The notes below the pieces were generated by a model. The model was not told the origin of the DNA. It did no database searches and saw only the letters and a program-made list of their open reading frames with translations. 64,000 nt of DNA from Geotrypetes seraphini (Eukaryota; Chordata; Amphibia; Gymnophiona; Dermophiidae): assembly GCF_902459505.1 (NCBI RefSeq), contig NC_047097.1, positions 12,795,749-12,859,748 on the forward strand, in the 5' to 3' direction. This document shows, piece after piece, positions 27,001 through 36,060 of the stretch (position 1 is the first letter of the stretch; every line of letters starts with the position of its first letter). Made by a program: the position numbers and the translations under genes.

Positions 27001-27886
27001 GCTGCTATGATGATCGAAGAAGCCACTGAGAAACCTTTTCTGCATCGGGAGGACAGCTTTCCATGCCAGTAAGAGTGCTTTAATGACTCTTACTGCCACA
27101 GAAAGCTTTTGTGCATCGGGGCCATAATGTTTTGTTCTGGATATATATGACTTTAAATTTAAAACAAAAACCACTTTAGTATTTTTGTGTCAGAATCACA
27201 AAATAGCACATAAAGAGACAATTCAAATTTGCAGGAAAAGCAAAAAAAAAAAATCAAAAACACACCTCATGCCAGGGCCAAATACAGTGTAGGACTGCAT
27301 CATCACTCTGACAATAAGGCTTTATCTTAAAGATCTTTTCCCTAATTCACTTAATTAAGTTAATATTTGCCCATGGCAGTGTAAGGGTTGGGTTGCCAAA
27401 TGTCTCCAAATTCCGCCAAAAAGACTGAGCCAATGTGGGTTTTATCTCAGTTTAAAAAAAAAAAAGGATTCACAACTTTGATTTCTTAATTACATAAGAG
27501 ACTACAATTCCCCGCAAGCACTGTGGTAAAAATGAGATTAGACTAATCCTGCGGGAGAACGTAAAACCAGCCGGAATCCTCTGGGTGGAGAAAACAAAAA
27601 AATCCCTTACATAAGATCCTAAATGTCAACTGGAGCAAATGAGAAGCTCTGTACCGCCCAGCGACACTGAACTATAAGAATACAAGAAAATACTTGTGCC
27701 TCAGAGTTGGCCAGGGTTTCGCAAGCCAGGCCTGCTCTGAATGGATCTCACTGGATCTGCTCCTCTGCCTCACGTAAGTGACTTTCCGCTCCCCCTCCCC
27801 AGACTTGTCCCATTTCTTACCGTTGTGCTGTTGACCCCTAGGCCCCGTTCTGGGTCTCTGGGCTCTCCGCTCGAGTCGGGCTCCAT
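14915..27886 (-). CDS. FAM219B: FAM219B (five of about six coding exons identified)
   Basis: The exons are 27886-27821, 21580-21492 (start could be 21582), 21030-20953, 15450-15402 and 15070-14915. Recognised blocks in order are [42 protein letters not shown], and [20 protein letters not shown] followed by IPPKPIS and a Cys-rich end [13 protein letters not shown], all typical of FAM219B. The split codons AG|G and AG|T join in phase. Function is poorly known: FAM219 proteins are small and largely disordered, and no enzymatic motif is visible. The block equivalent to PSIQAKLQ, expected between exons 1 and 3, was not found. The Cys-rich tail is about three residues shorter than in human. FAM219A is less likely because the C-terminus matches B. 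Confidence 0.9.
15402..15450 (-). CDS. FAM219B: FAM219B internal exon (SSGYSSAE block)
   Basis: This 49-nt exon follows GTTATAG and ends GCAGAG before GTATGT. It encodes [16 protein letters not shown], the Ser/Tyr-rich block conserved across FAM219 proteins. Confidence 0.93.
15703..15850 (+). mobile_element. CORE-SINE (MIR-like)
   Basis: A tRNA-like head (CTAATGGTAGAGCTGCTGCC) is followed by the CORE motif GTGACCCTGGACAAGTCACTTAATC, as in vertebrate MIR/CORE SINEs. It is a diverged copy. Confidence 0.8.
16070..16290. repeat. Imperfect tandem repeat in FAM219B intron
   Basis: CATCCCAAACCACTACAT-like units recur at about 16070, 16107 and 16196, followed each time by a CTCACC-rich segment; the longest unit is about 90-110 bp. 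Confidence 0.75.
16490..16760 (-). mobile_element. L2-like LINE 3' fragment
   Basis: Minus-strand translation gives [20 protein letters not shown], the conserved C-terminal end of L2/CR1 ORF2, followed by a short 3' tail. Confidence 0.75.
16922..17158 (-). mobile_element. SINE- or Penelope-like insert with hammerhead-like core
   Basis: On the minus strand this reads CTGAGGAAGGAGCGTTCCTT then CGAAACATGGACCGTGTTGG, and ends in an A/T-rich poly(A)-like region (TTTATTAAAAAATCATAAAA on plus). It is flanked by two ~72-bp near-identical LINE segments (16848-16921 and 17159-17230). Confidence 0.6.
17621..18450. mobile_element. Fold-back DNA transposon with CGTATAAGACGAC inverted ends
   Basis: The ends TACCGTATTTGCCGGCGTAT and ATACACCGGCAAATATGGTA are inverted, and both are followed inward by AAGACGAC-type sequence; the flanking TA could be the target duplication. 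The interior contains a long hairpin (arms about 17757-17878 and 17879-17999) and a second hairpin around 18105-18200. No transposase was seen. Confidence 0.8.
20300..20940. other. FAM219B intron sequence, no recognised feature
   Basis: Moderately AT-rich intron between the LINE tail and the SVKFNKGY exon. Nothing was recognised. Confidence 0.4.
20953..21030 (-). CDS. FAM219B: FAM219B internal exon (SVKFNKGY block)
   Basis: This 78-nt exon follows TTTCCTAG and ends GATAG before GTGAGA. It encodes [20 protein letters not shown] and SLESD, matching the [20 protein letters not shown] block of human FAM219B. The split codons complete Arg at the 5' side and Ser at the 3' side. Confidence 0.92.
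21492..21580 (-). CDS. FAM219B: FAM219B internal exon ([14 protein letters not shown] block)
   Basis: The exon encodes [20 protein letters not shown] and LHQPKPSTK, matching the conserved KHRDLAKAVLRRKG block. It ends ACTAAAAG before GTTTGA, a weak but valid donor. The acceptor is TTTTAG(AG), so the first base is 21580 or 21582; the former keeps codon phase 0. Confidence 0.88.
21600..23825. other. FAM219B intron, mostly unclassified
   Basis: The missing FAM219B exon should lie between 21582 and 27820, but no block encoding a PSIQAKLQ-like sequence was found. A MITE-like segment (TTTTCAGGATATCTCCCAGTGAATATTCATGA, 22868-22985) resembles the hAT MITE at 49731. Confidence 0.4.
23834..24010 (+). 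mobile_element. CORE-SINE (MIR-like)
   Basis: A tRNA-like head GGCGTGGCTCAATGGTAGAG is followed by a degraded B box, the CORE motif GTGATCCTGGGCAAGTCACT and a CCACAAAAGGTGGTATACAAG tail. It is the better preserved of the two copies. Confidence 0.85.
24380..24705 (+). mobile_element. L2-like LINE 3' end
   Basis: Translation gives [20 protein letters not shown] then [10 protein letters not shown], the L2/CR1 C-terminal end, followed by a 3' UTR ending GCCAATGTAATGTAATTC. Confidence 0.75.
24722..25200. mobile_element. Degraded DNA-transposon fragments
   Basis: The segment begins ACCATATTTTTTTCCTCCAT-AAGACGCACC, related in sequence to the ends of 17621-18450, and finishes with CAGGCGTAGCCTAAAAATGA plus a run of 17 G, a hAT-like terminus. 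Limits are approximate. Confidence 0.5.
25640..25850 (+). mobile_element. RTE-like 3' end or RTE-mobilised SINE
   Basis: The end CATCAAGTCGTTAGGACTTG followed by GGCACGAGTTGATGGCACCT resembles the widespread RTE/BovB-type 3' tail (…cgacttgacggcacctaa…). The body is diverged. Confidence 0.55.
26220..26308 (+). mobile_element. CR1 LINE 3' end
   Basis: TACTATGACCTGAATTGGCC and ACAGAATACTGGGCTAGATG are the typical tail of vertebrate CR1 elements. Confidence 0.8.
26458..27123. mobile_element. Large non-autonomous DNA element (family shared with 6942-7310)
   Basis: The ends GGGTCGGATGCGCAAAGCTC and AAAGCTTTTGTGCATCGGGGCC are imperfect inverted repeats. A short minus-strand CR1 tail fragment (26718-26780, ATGGTAGATAAAGGCCAAAT) is nested inside. 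No transposase was seen. Confidence 0.65.
27821..27886 (-). CDS. FAM219B: FAM219B exon 1 (coding part)
   Basis: ATG sits in a strong context (G at -3, G at +4) inside a CpG-rich block. The 22 codons read [22 protein letters not shown] and end at a GTAAGA donor on a codon boundary. This region is poorly conserved in the family, so the call rests on position, CpG context, donor and compatible phase, not on strong similarity. Confidence 0.7.
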
Positions 27887-28400
27887 TTCCCCAAACACAG
27901 GTGGTGGGCGGGGCTAGGCCACCCAACTTTTCCGCCACTCGCGGTCCCAAACAGCTGAAATACAAAGATCGTGCCGCAAAAACACCGAAACACTGTACTA
28001 AAACGCTGACGCTAGTCTCGCGAGACCAGGCTGAGGGCTTAGGATGAGAAGGCAACTGCGTTGCCAAGGCAACTGTTTGTGCCACTTAAACAAGGCTCCT
28101 TATAACGTTTCCGGAGAGGATTGTATCACGGTTATCGCCGTGAACGAGTCTCGACTCTAACTGTTCTTCCTCCCTCTTTGCTTCCGCTTTCGACTTTCCG
28201 ACTGCCTGTACAAGGAGTACGAGGGAGGGCGGCATTATTCGGCCAATAAGCACCAACATGCCAGCAAACCAACCGCTGCTCGGCTTCCTCAGTGAGTAAT
28301 ACTGCGCATGCTCTGGGCTGGGAAAACGTGGAACTTTGCTCCGAATGGAGCGTGCCAGGCCAAGTCTCCGCCCTTTGACGGATTGTGTGTTCATAGCTTG
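27887..28400 (-). promoter_or_regulatory. FAM219B: FAM219B CpG-rich promoter
   Basis: CpG density rises sharply here. A perfect palindromic TCTCGCGAGA element (28016-28025), the known BANP-type CpG-island promoter motif, lies 130 bp upstream of the start codon. A CCAAT box sits at 28243-28247 and a TGCGCATGC (NRF1-type half) near 28312. There is no TATA box. In intron 1 near 27503, GACTACAATTCCCCGCAAGC resembles a ZNF143/THAP11 site. Motif identities are established; use at this gene is inferred. Confidence 0.65.
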
Positions 28401-29860
28401 CCTGAGCTGTGGTTTAGAAATACATTTTTATGTTATGTTATGATCTCCCTACTTCTAGAAGACCCCACAGTAGGGCATGTTAAAATCACCTATTAGTAAA
28501 ACTTCCCCTTTTTTAGATATATTCTGAATATTAAATCTCTGTCCACTTCTTCCACCTGTGATGGAGGCCTGTATATCACACCATATATTTACCATTCCCT
28601 CTTTCCAAATTGATCTAGTGCCTCTTTGTTGCTCTGCAGATCCAGCAATTGCGTGGCTTTAATATGAGCTTGTGGTTATTGGAGTGATTTAAAATGCTTG
28701 GAAAGAGGATATGATTTCCAGGATACAGCAGATAAATCCTATATCTCCTATTTACCCAACCTCTGCCCTCTAGGGCAGGGGGTCCTCAAATCAAATCCTT
28801 GAGGTCCATAACACAGCCTGGTTTTCAGGATTTCCGTAATGAATGCACCGTTTCCATTGGGTTGTGGACCACAAGAACTGGATTTGACCCCTGCTCTAAG
28901 GGAATGAGAAGTGGGTGGATTGTAAGATGGGACTTGTGTGTGGTGCATCCCTTCCTAGTCATACACTCACCTGTATGCCCTCCTCCCTGGTCTTCCAATA
29001 CCAGAGCAGGGAAGCCCATGCACACACTATCATGGTCTTGCATCAACACACAAATGCACAAGTCCTCCAGCTCCAAAACAGGCTACATCTGCAGACACCT
29101 CCCCAGTCCTTCAGCTTCAGGAACTCATAGCACCCAAATGCACTCAGCCATGGAATAGGGAGATAAACATAAACCCCCCTCATTCCTGCCCACTACTGTC
29201 AGTGTTTACCCTGTGCCAGATGTAAGCTGGAGCTAAGACTATGGGAACTGAAGATGATTGGCATTGGTACAACATTTCCAAACTCCAGAAGCAGTGTCTG
29301 CTCCTGGCTCACTTTAGTCCTGGGGTCATTGCCACATTTCTAGCAGGGGGGAATAAGGAAGATTTGAATATCAAGAAAACTCAGCAGGGAATGTGAGCAA
29401 GAACAAGAGGCTGAGCTGTTCATAAGCTGCAGGAGGGAGGGAAAGCAAGATGAAGCACAAGGGCAAAAAAAAAAATATCTGGAGACAGAAAAAGCATGTA
29501 GAAGCAGCTGTCATAGACAATGTATGTTTATGAGGCTGGTATCACTTAGCTTGGTCAAGGATAGGTTTGTGGTCTATTAATATTATGTTTGTAGGTATCC
29601 CAGTATGATTTGCAAGAATAACTGTTCTTACAATATTTTCGTGTGTAGCTGGAGGTGCATTTATCTTCAGAGAGGTGATTTGCTGTGTTTATGGTACATA
29701 TATTTTTTGGCGACTGGCAAGATTAAATGCTGGATTTTAATCACTGGTAAAAAGGGAGGGGGGGTACCTCCTGTTTTCTTTTTGGTTCTCAATTTTATTT
29801 TTATTTTTTTTAACTTGTCAAGTTTCCCATATTTAGGTGTCCCTGCAGTCTAGCCTGACT
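28400..29860. other. Intergenic sequence between FAM219B promoter and COX5A 3' end
   Basis: Apart from the small hAT MITE at 28776-28893, no gene or clear repeat was recognised. A short AC/CT-rich stretch near 28960-29140 gives spurious open frames on both strands. Confidence 0.4.
28776..28893. mobile_element. hAT-type MITE, 118 bp
   Basis: The ends CAGGGGGTCCTCAAATC and GATTTGACCCCTG are inverted. The flanks CTCTAGGG (28768-28775) and CTCTAAGG (28894-28901) are an 8-bp target duplication with one change. Confidence 0.85.
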
Positions 29861-29864
29861 TCTG

Positions 29865-30420
29865 CAATAATAATAATAATAATAATAACTTTATTCTTCT
29901 ATACCGCCACAATCTTGCGACTTCTAGGCGGTTTACAATCAAGAGAGCTGGACATTCAGCGAGTTACAATGTGCAGATAGTCAGAGGAAATACAGAGTGC
30001 AGAAACATTTACGAAGCAAAATTATAGATATACAATTTGCTGAGCGAGAGTATAAGGTATACAGATTGGAAGAAATTTCCAAGTGGGCCTGTTAGAAGAA
30101 GGCCATGCAATTCAAAAAGTACAGCGAAAATTACGATAATAATTTATATATATCATAGAACCAAGAGTTCTATGTGCAATTTTGAAAGTACAGCGACAAT
30201 TACGATATGATAATAATAACAATTTGTATATATCACAGAACCAAGAGTTCTATGCGGACTAAAGAGGGGAGAGAGGAAAAGGGTAAGAGGTCGGGAGGAC
30301 TGTTATTGAGGAGAGAGGGAAGAGTAGGTCAGTTGTTCAGGTATTTCAGGAACAGGTGTGTTTTTAGGCGCTTCCTAAATTCCTCATAGGTAGTGGGCGA
30401 AAGCAGTTGATCTAGCTATG
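29865..30420 (-). mobile_element. L2-like LINE 3' end
   Basis: An (AAT)n run is followed by CTTTATTCTTCTATACCGCC and TTCTAGGCGGTTTACAATCA, the antisense of the common L2-type 3' tail. Two ~90-bp near-duplicates (AGTACAGCGA…AATTACGAT…AGAGTTCTATG) occur at 30118 and 30187. Confidence 0.75.
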
Positions 30421-31560
30421 AGGAATTTAGATGTGTATTAGCCTCTGCTGCAGGCAATTAACAAGAACTACAATTACTACTGTATTTCTTGACTTTTGCA
30501 CTTCTACCTCCAAATTTACTATCTTACAGTAGTTTTGTGTTTAATAAACACAAGAGAAATCTACTGGTTCTGGTTCCTTTTGCTCCAATACTATCATCAT
30601 CTGCAGAAGTCAGATTCATTGTTTTTGTTCCTTCATGGCAGATGCCAGAGAAGTACCAATCCAAACCAGGTGATCACCTCTACACTTGTCATGCTTTAAC
30701 TGTAACCCACATTGGAATCATCTTTTATTAGAATTATAAAAAAAAAGAACCTTTCTTGAGTTCCTTGTTATGTTTTTCTCAGTCTCAGCTTCCCAATCTT
30801 TGCTCAGTTAATACTTTTCAGTATCTTACAAATGACATTAATATTTATTTTACATATTCATTCAGTTTCCTTATGTCTCTGCCAGTTTCTCCTGGTGTTG
30901 TTGTCTTTCTGCGCCTGGAGGTGGTTCCTTCCCCCCTCCCAATATCTAGTCCTCATGTTCATGCTGATCCCTTAGCTTTATCTGTACTAAAGCAATGACA
31001 CTGTCCTACGAACTATAGCTGCAAGATTAGATTCTCTTACATTTGAGCCTTGCCACCTGGGCTACTTCATGTAATAGCCTACTTGGGCTTTCTAATTCTG
31101 CCTTCTCTCCTACAGGTTTGCCTGACTTCTATTGCCAGACTTCTAGCAATTGCTTTATCACTTCATGTTATCGCTTGTTGCCCTGCATTGACTCATGGTA
31201 AATAAGGATGCTTTTAAAAAATTATTATACAGTATTTGCTTTCAAATAATCATTGTGCCATTCTCTGCAAACACTATATTTCACAATCCTCTCTTCACTG
31301 TTCATTGATTGTTTCAGTGATTATGCCCGACAAATTGGAAAAACACCTTCTCTATCCTTGCCCATCACTTCTAGGATTGGTTTCTTCAAAATCCAGGCTC
31401 TCTTTTTCTTATCGGTATCTAAAAGTGAACTGATAACACTTTTCAATTTTGCTTTCAAATATTTATACCAGTCTCACATTCAAATATTTATACCAATCTC
31501 ACATTCTTTGTACTGCAATCTACTGATTTTGTTGGCCATATTTTTTCCTAAGTCACTCCA
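30420..31560. other. Intergenic AT-rich sequence
   Basis: No gene seen. A 23-bp unit (TTCAAATATTTATACCA-TCTCACA) is duplicated at about 31455-31505. Confidence 0.4.
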
Positions 31561-31569
31561 GAAGTTAAA

Positions 31570-32215
31570 ATATTAAGAATAAGCTACATCTGAAGTTCTC
31601 ATTCAACATCTGTCAGCTGAAAGTGATCCCATTTTCCAGAGAAGGGAAAACGAATAAACTAGACGGCGTGAATTGAAGTTGCAGGGTGGTAGAATTAAGA
31701 GTAATGTTAGGAAATTCTTTTCAACGGAGAGGGTTGTTGGTGCATTGAATGCCCTCCCAAGGAAGGTGGTGGACATGAAAATGGTGACAAAATTCAAAAA
31801 AGCATAGAATGAATGTAGGGGATCTCTAACTAGAAAATGAATGGTATAAATTGAAGAACTAAGGTCGGTCCTAGGCAGACTTGAATGGTCTGTGTCCCAT
31901 ATATGGCAATTCAATTTAGGATGGGAACTCCAGTTATTTGGAACATGAGGATTGTGCTGGGCAGACTTTTACAGTCTGTATCTCTCAACTGACAAGATGG
32001 TTTGGATAGGCTGGATTGAGCTTTGACAGCAACTCCAGAAGTTGGAACCCAAGGACAGTACTAGACAGACTTGTATGGTCTATGGCCCAGAAATATCAAA
32101 GAAAAAAAACCCCAATTTAATCATGAATTTATAATGCATTTTAACTATTGAGTAGGCTGGATGACTCATTCAAGTCTTTATCTGCTGTCATTTATTAAGT
32201 TACTATGTCAATAAG
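31570..32215 (+). mobile_element. CR1-like LINE 3' end
   Basis: The AGGAAATTCTTTTCAACGGA block corresponds to the CR1 C-terminal FF(T/S)E segment. The following 3' UTR has three repeats of a GGCAGACTT-(G/T)-TGGTCTGT-like unit (31870, 31960, 32062). Confidence 0.65.
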
Positions 32216-32219
32216 ATAA

Positions 32220-33640
32220 GAGAGTGGATTTCAATGTACATAAAAAGGTAAGCTGCTTCAAAATTTCCTCTAGTAACAGGGGCCCAGGACAGAAATTTGG
32301 GAGAGCCCCAACACCTGGCCAAATTCCCATGCAACCGTTCAGCTTCACACAGGTATAGGCCATTTTTGTAACAGGGGGCTCATGGCAATTGCCCTGGATG
32401 CATCCTTTCAGTACTGGCTCTGACTCTCAATTCAAGGATACATTACCCAAGATGTCACCTTATTTCTAGCATTTATCTAGTACACACTTATCAAAGCATA
32501 CAGTGTCTAACTACCAAAGGATCTCCAATTAAACCCTAGATGCTGGCATGCAGCAGCTTAGCCAAACTATTAACTAAACAGATGTCACATCCTCTTCCCT
32601 GAGCTAATGAAAATACAATTAATTTTTTTTTATTGTACTTCAGTTAGAACAAAGAATTTTCAAGGGGGCAGAGAATCTTGAATATATTGTTCAAGATAAT
32701 TATTGCATACTTAAAAAAGAAAGCTATAAAAAAAAAGTGTGCTGTGTTCTAGAGATTTTTTAATGGTTTCTTTATAATAACTTTTCCCTAAATCTCTTGA
32801 TTTTTCAGAGGTTTTACTACCAACCTTCCATCCTTTAAGAGATTAGCAATGGTGACAGGATTATAATGGTGCCTAGGCTCATCCCAGTAAACAGATGAAA
32901 AGTTGCTGCTGAACCCTATGTCCAGCTTTCTAAGGACTTAACATGACTCTATGAGTTTAATTACCCCTGAATTATCCAGGAAGTACAGAAATGGTATGGG
33001 TTATAGTTGTCCTGGTGGGGCAGAATAGCCAACTGTTAAGGGTACAGAAGGATAGACAACCACTGAAACTATGAACCATGGCTAGACAAAGTGCTCCAGA
33101 GGTAGAAAGACTGCCCATGGTCCAAACAATTGATGTGAAAAAGGAACTGCTTAAGCAGGAACCACTACAATAGAAAACAGAAAGGAACTACAGCATGGAT
33201 ATTGATATGGTTTCCATGGGAACCAAGCTGCTGCCACACCTTAGCTATGAAAGCAAGCAACATGATTGGCCAACATCCAGGTTCTCTCCCAGCCCCTGCC
33301 CTATTGAATCTGCCGACTGCCCAGAGTTCCTGCCTACCCTCTGCCCATCTGTCCAGAAGACATCACCACCAGATTATAAGTCATATCTGTTATTGCTAAA
33401 AGGGCTAATATTAGCAACCCTAACTTCAGGTTCAATTTAGGGTTCTATATGCATTTTCTCTAACTAGCTGATAACGTGTCTTATTGTATTGTTTTGGTTT
33501 GCATGTGATTTGAGTTGCTCGTGTTTTCATGTTTGGTTGTTATACTTGCATGTAAATAATGAGCCCTTATTTTTATAACAGTCATCTCATTGCTTGTCCA
33601 CATTGTTCAGGAGTTTAGACTCGGATCCAATCACAGAGGA
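32220..33640. other. Intergenic sequence, no recognised gene
   Basis: Mixed sequence. The stretch near 33190-33430 gives open frames in two overlapping phases, but no family was recognised. Confidence 0.4.
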
Positions 33641-33641
33641 A

Positions 33642-35140
33642 TCCTATATAATAAAAGGCTAACTCGCGCATGCGCAGTCCTATTTTCGTGTTCCGTGCGC
33701 TGTAGGTCTGTGGCCGAAGGAGTGCGCATGCGCGCGAATACGTCACCACCCGATCGCCTCCACAAGCCGGACCGCAGCCAGACGACGTTCTCCGTTTCTC
33801 CTGTCGCCGCCGCCGATCTCCGTTTCTCCTTTGCCGCCCACCCCCTTCTCTTCCCGCGGGTCCGAATGGCGATTCAAGCAGCGTGTACATCAGTCTCCAC
33901 ACACGGCTTCGGGCCCTTCTACTGCCCTGATTTGCTCTGCCGCGTCTCTGATGATGTCATCAGGAACGTGCCAGAGTAAATCAGGGCAGAAGGGCCCGAA
34001 GCAGCGTGTGGAGACTGATAAAAGCGCTGCTGGAATCACCACCTTTGTAGTCCGGCCCGCGGGAAGGGGAAGGGGAAGGGACAGGGGCGGGTAGAGGAAA
34101 TGCTAATGCTGCTGCACAGGGAACTGGGGGGGGGAGGGAAATGGAGGGGAAGGGAATGCTGCTTTGGACGGACAGACAGACAGAGAGAGGAAGGGAAACA
34201 CAAAGAAAATAAGAAATACACAGGGGCAGGTGCTCAGGGAACTGGTGTGGGGGGAGGGAAATGGAGGGGGATGGAATGCTGCTTTGGACAGACAGAGAGA
34301 GGAAGGGAAACACAAAGAAAATAAGAAATACACAGGGGCAGGTGCTCAGGGAACTGGTGTGGGGGGAGGGAAATGGAGGGGGATGGAATGCTGCTTTGGA
34401 CAGACAAAGAGAGGAAGGGAAACACAAAGAAAATAAGAAAGACACAGGGGCAGGTGCACAGGGAACTGGTGTGGGGGGAGGGGGATGGAATGCTGCTTTG
34501 GACAGACAGACAGAGGGAGGAAGGGAGACAGAAAGGAAAGAAGAAAGACACAGGGTCAGGGAGATACACAGAAAGACAGACAGGCAAAGGGGGCCAAGGA
34601 CAGAGACAGACAGAAAGGACAGCGGGAGCCGCGTCAGGAGGGGTGCGGGATGCGGCAGTGGGAACTTTTCCATTGGGTGCAACTGGGCAGCTGTCGGGAA
34701 CCTCTGATCAGGGGCAGAGCAAGGTAAGAGTATCATAGGGATAAGAAGGAGGAGGGAGGATAAAAAAGGAAGGGATGCCTACTGCTGGACAGGGGGAGAA
34801 GGAAAGAGATGCTGATGGACAGGGGAGGTGAAGAAAAAAGAACGGAGGACTAATGTTGGACAGGGGGAGAAGGAAAGAGGTGCTGCTGGACAGGGGGGAG
34901 GTAAAACAAAGGGAGAAGGGCTGCTGCTGCATAAGGAGAGCAGTGAAGGGGTGGTGGTGGACACAGTGGAGGTAAAAGGAAGGGAAAATGGACAGGGGGA
35001 GCAGGCAAAGGGTGGTGATGGACAGCCAAGGAAAAAGAAAGGCAGAAAGAAAGAAAGCGGCTAAGGAGAGAGAGAGAAAAAAAGACAGACACACACACAT
35101 ATGTTCTAGCACCCGTTAATCTAACGGGCTTAAAGACTAG
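33642..35140 (+). mobile_element. Non-autonomous Helitron
   Basis: The element starts TCCTATATAATAAAAGGC and ends with a hairpin (CCCGTTA-atc-TAACGGG) 12 bases before a terminal CTAG. It lies between A (33641) and T (35141), the Helitron target. All four hallmarks of rolling-circle elements are present. The interior has a long hairpin (about 33875-34020) with CCCTGATTT / AAATCAGGG arms and a purine-rich tandem array (34130-34500). No Rep/helicase is encoded. Confidence 0.93.
34130..34500. repeat. Minisatellite inside Helitron
   Basis: About four units share ATGCTGCTTTGGAC followed by GACAGA-rich and AACACAAAGAAAATAAGAAA segments; anchors at about 34156, 34276, 34388 and 34490 give periods of 120, 112 and 102 bp. 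Confidence 0.9.
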
Positions 35141-35599
35141 TGTAAATAAATAAATGATTAATGTAATCATATTTAGCACCCCGAATTTCACACATTCATG
35201 TCCTCCTTGCACTATTTCCAAAAAGAAGCAGCAGCCTGTGGGCTGCTCTGATACATTTAATTTGCACCTACAGAGCATTGGTGTACTTGTATTAGGAAGG
35301 CAAGTGATGGTGCTCCTATCCCATCCAGGCAAGTGTTGATTCAGTTGCACCAACCAGGTGGGCATCAGCATATTCATGCCACTCAGATGGGTATTGTGGC
35401 AGAGATATCCAGGCTAGCAAAATGAATGCGCCATCTAGTCATGGAATGTAGCATCCTAGCTTTGACATCCAGAAGAGACTAGCTGATGAGCCATGCAGGT
35501 GGGACTTACAATATTGCAACATGGGAGAGGAAACCTGAGTTGAACCAGATATTCACACACAGAAAGAACAGCAACATCCACCAGACAGCTGTGACAAGC

Positions 35600-36060
35600 G
35601 AGATAGATTAGTGTCTTACAGATATATTCTAATGTGGGATTTATGAGTCTCATTAATAGGTTCAAGGCGACTTACAGTACAATTTTAAAAGTTACAATTT
35701 AGAACAGTACAAAGCTACAGGAGACACATTATGAAAATGGTTTGAGGGAAGGTACAATACAAGAAGATAAAGTAGTACTTTTAAGGAATGGTTAAATGAG
35801 GTAGAAGGTGGAGATAACATAGTCCAAAGTCAGGTGAATGACAGTGTGCATAGTGTAATAGAGGTTGTAAGGTGTTTTGTAGGGTCAGTTTTCTGTAGAG
35901 GATATGGTGCCAAAGAAAAGTCTTTCATTTCTTTCACAGTGTAAAGTAGTTCGGTTCAGATCTTATGATTATTGGGAGGTTGTTCCATATCTTTGTGCCG
36001 ATATACATAAACATAATTTTGAAAATACATTTGTATCTGATAGAAGTAGCTTGAAACCGT
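35600..36060 (-). mobile_element. LINE 3'-UTR-like fragment
   Basis: The AAGGCGACTTACAGTACAAT block and the TTGGGAGGTTGTTCCATATC-type block resemble the antisense of L2-type 3' ends. Boundaries are approximate. Confidence 0.5.

Noticed and set aside
27672-28085. 137-codon minus-strand frame over FAM219B exon 1
   Set aside because: It is in a different phase from the MEPDSSGE frame, runs through the GTAAG donor and matches no known protein.
33981-34736. 251-codon minus-strand frame and overlapping frames
   Set aside because: They fall in the purine-rich tandem array of a Helitron; the Leu/Ser/Pro-rich products are compositional.
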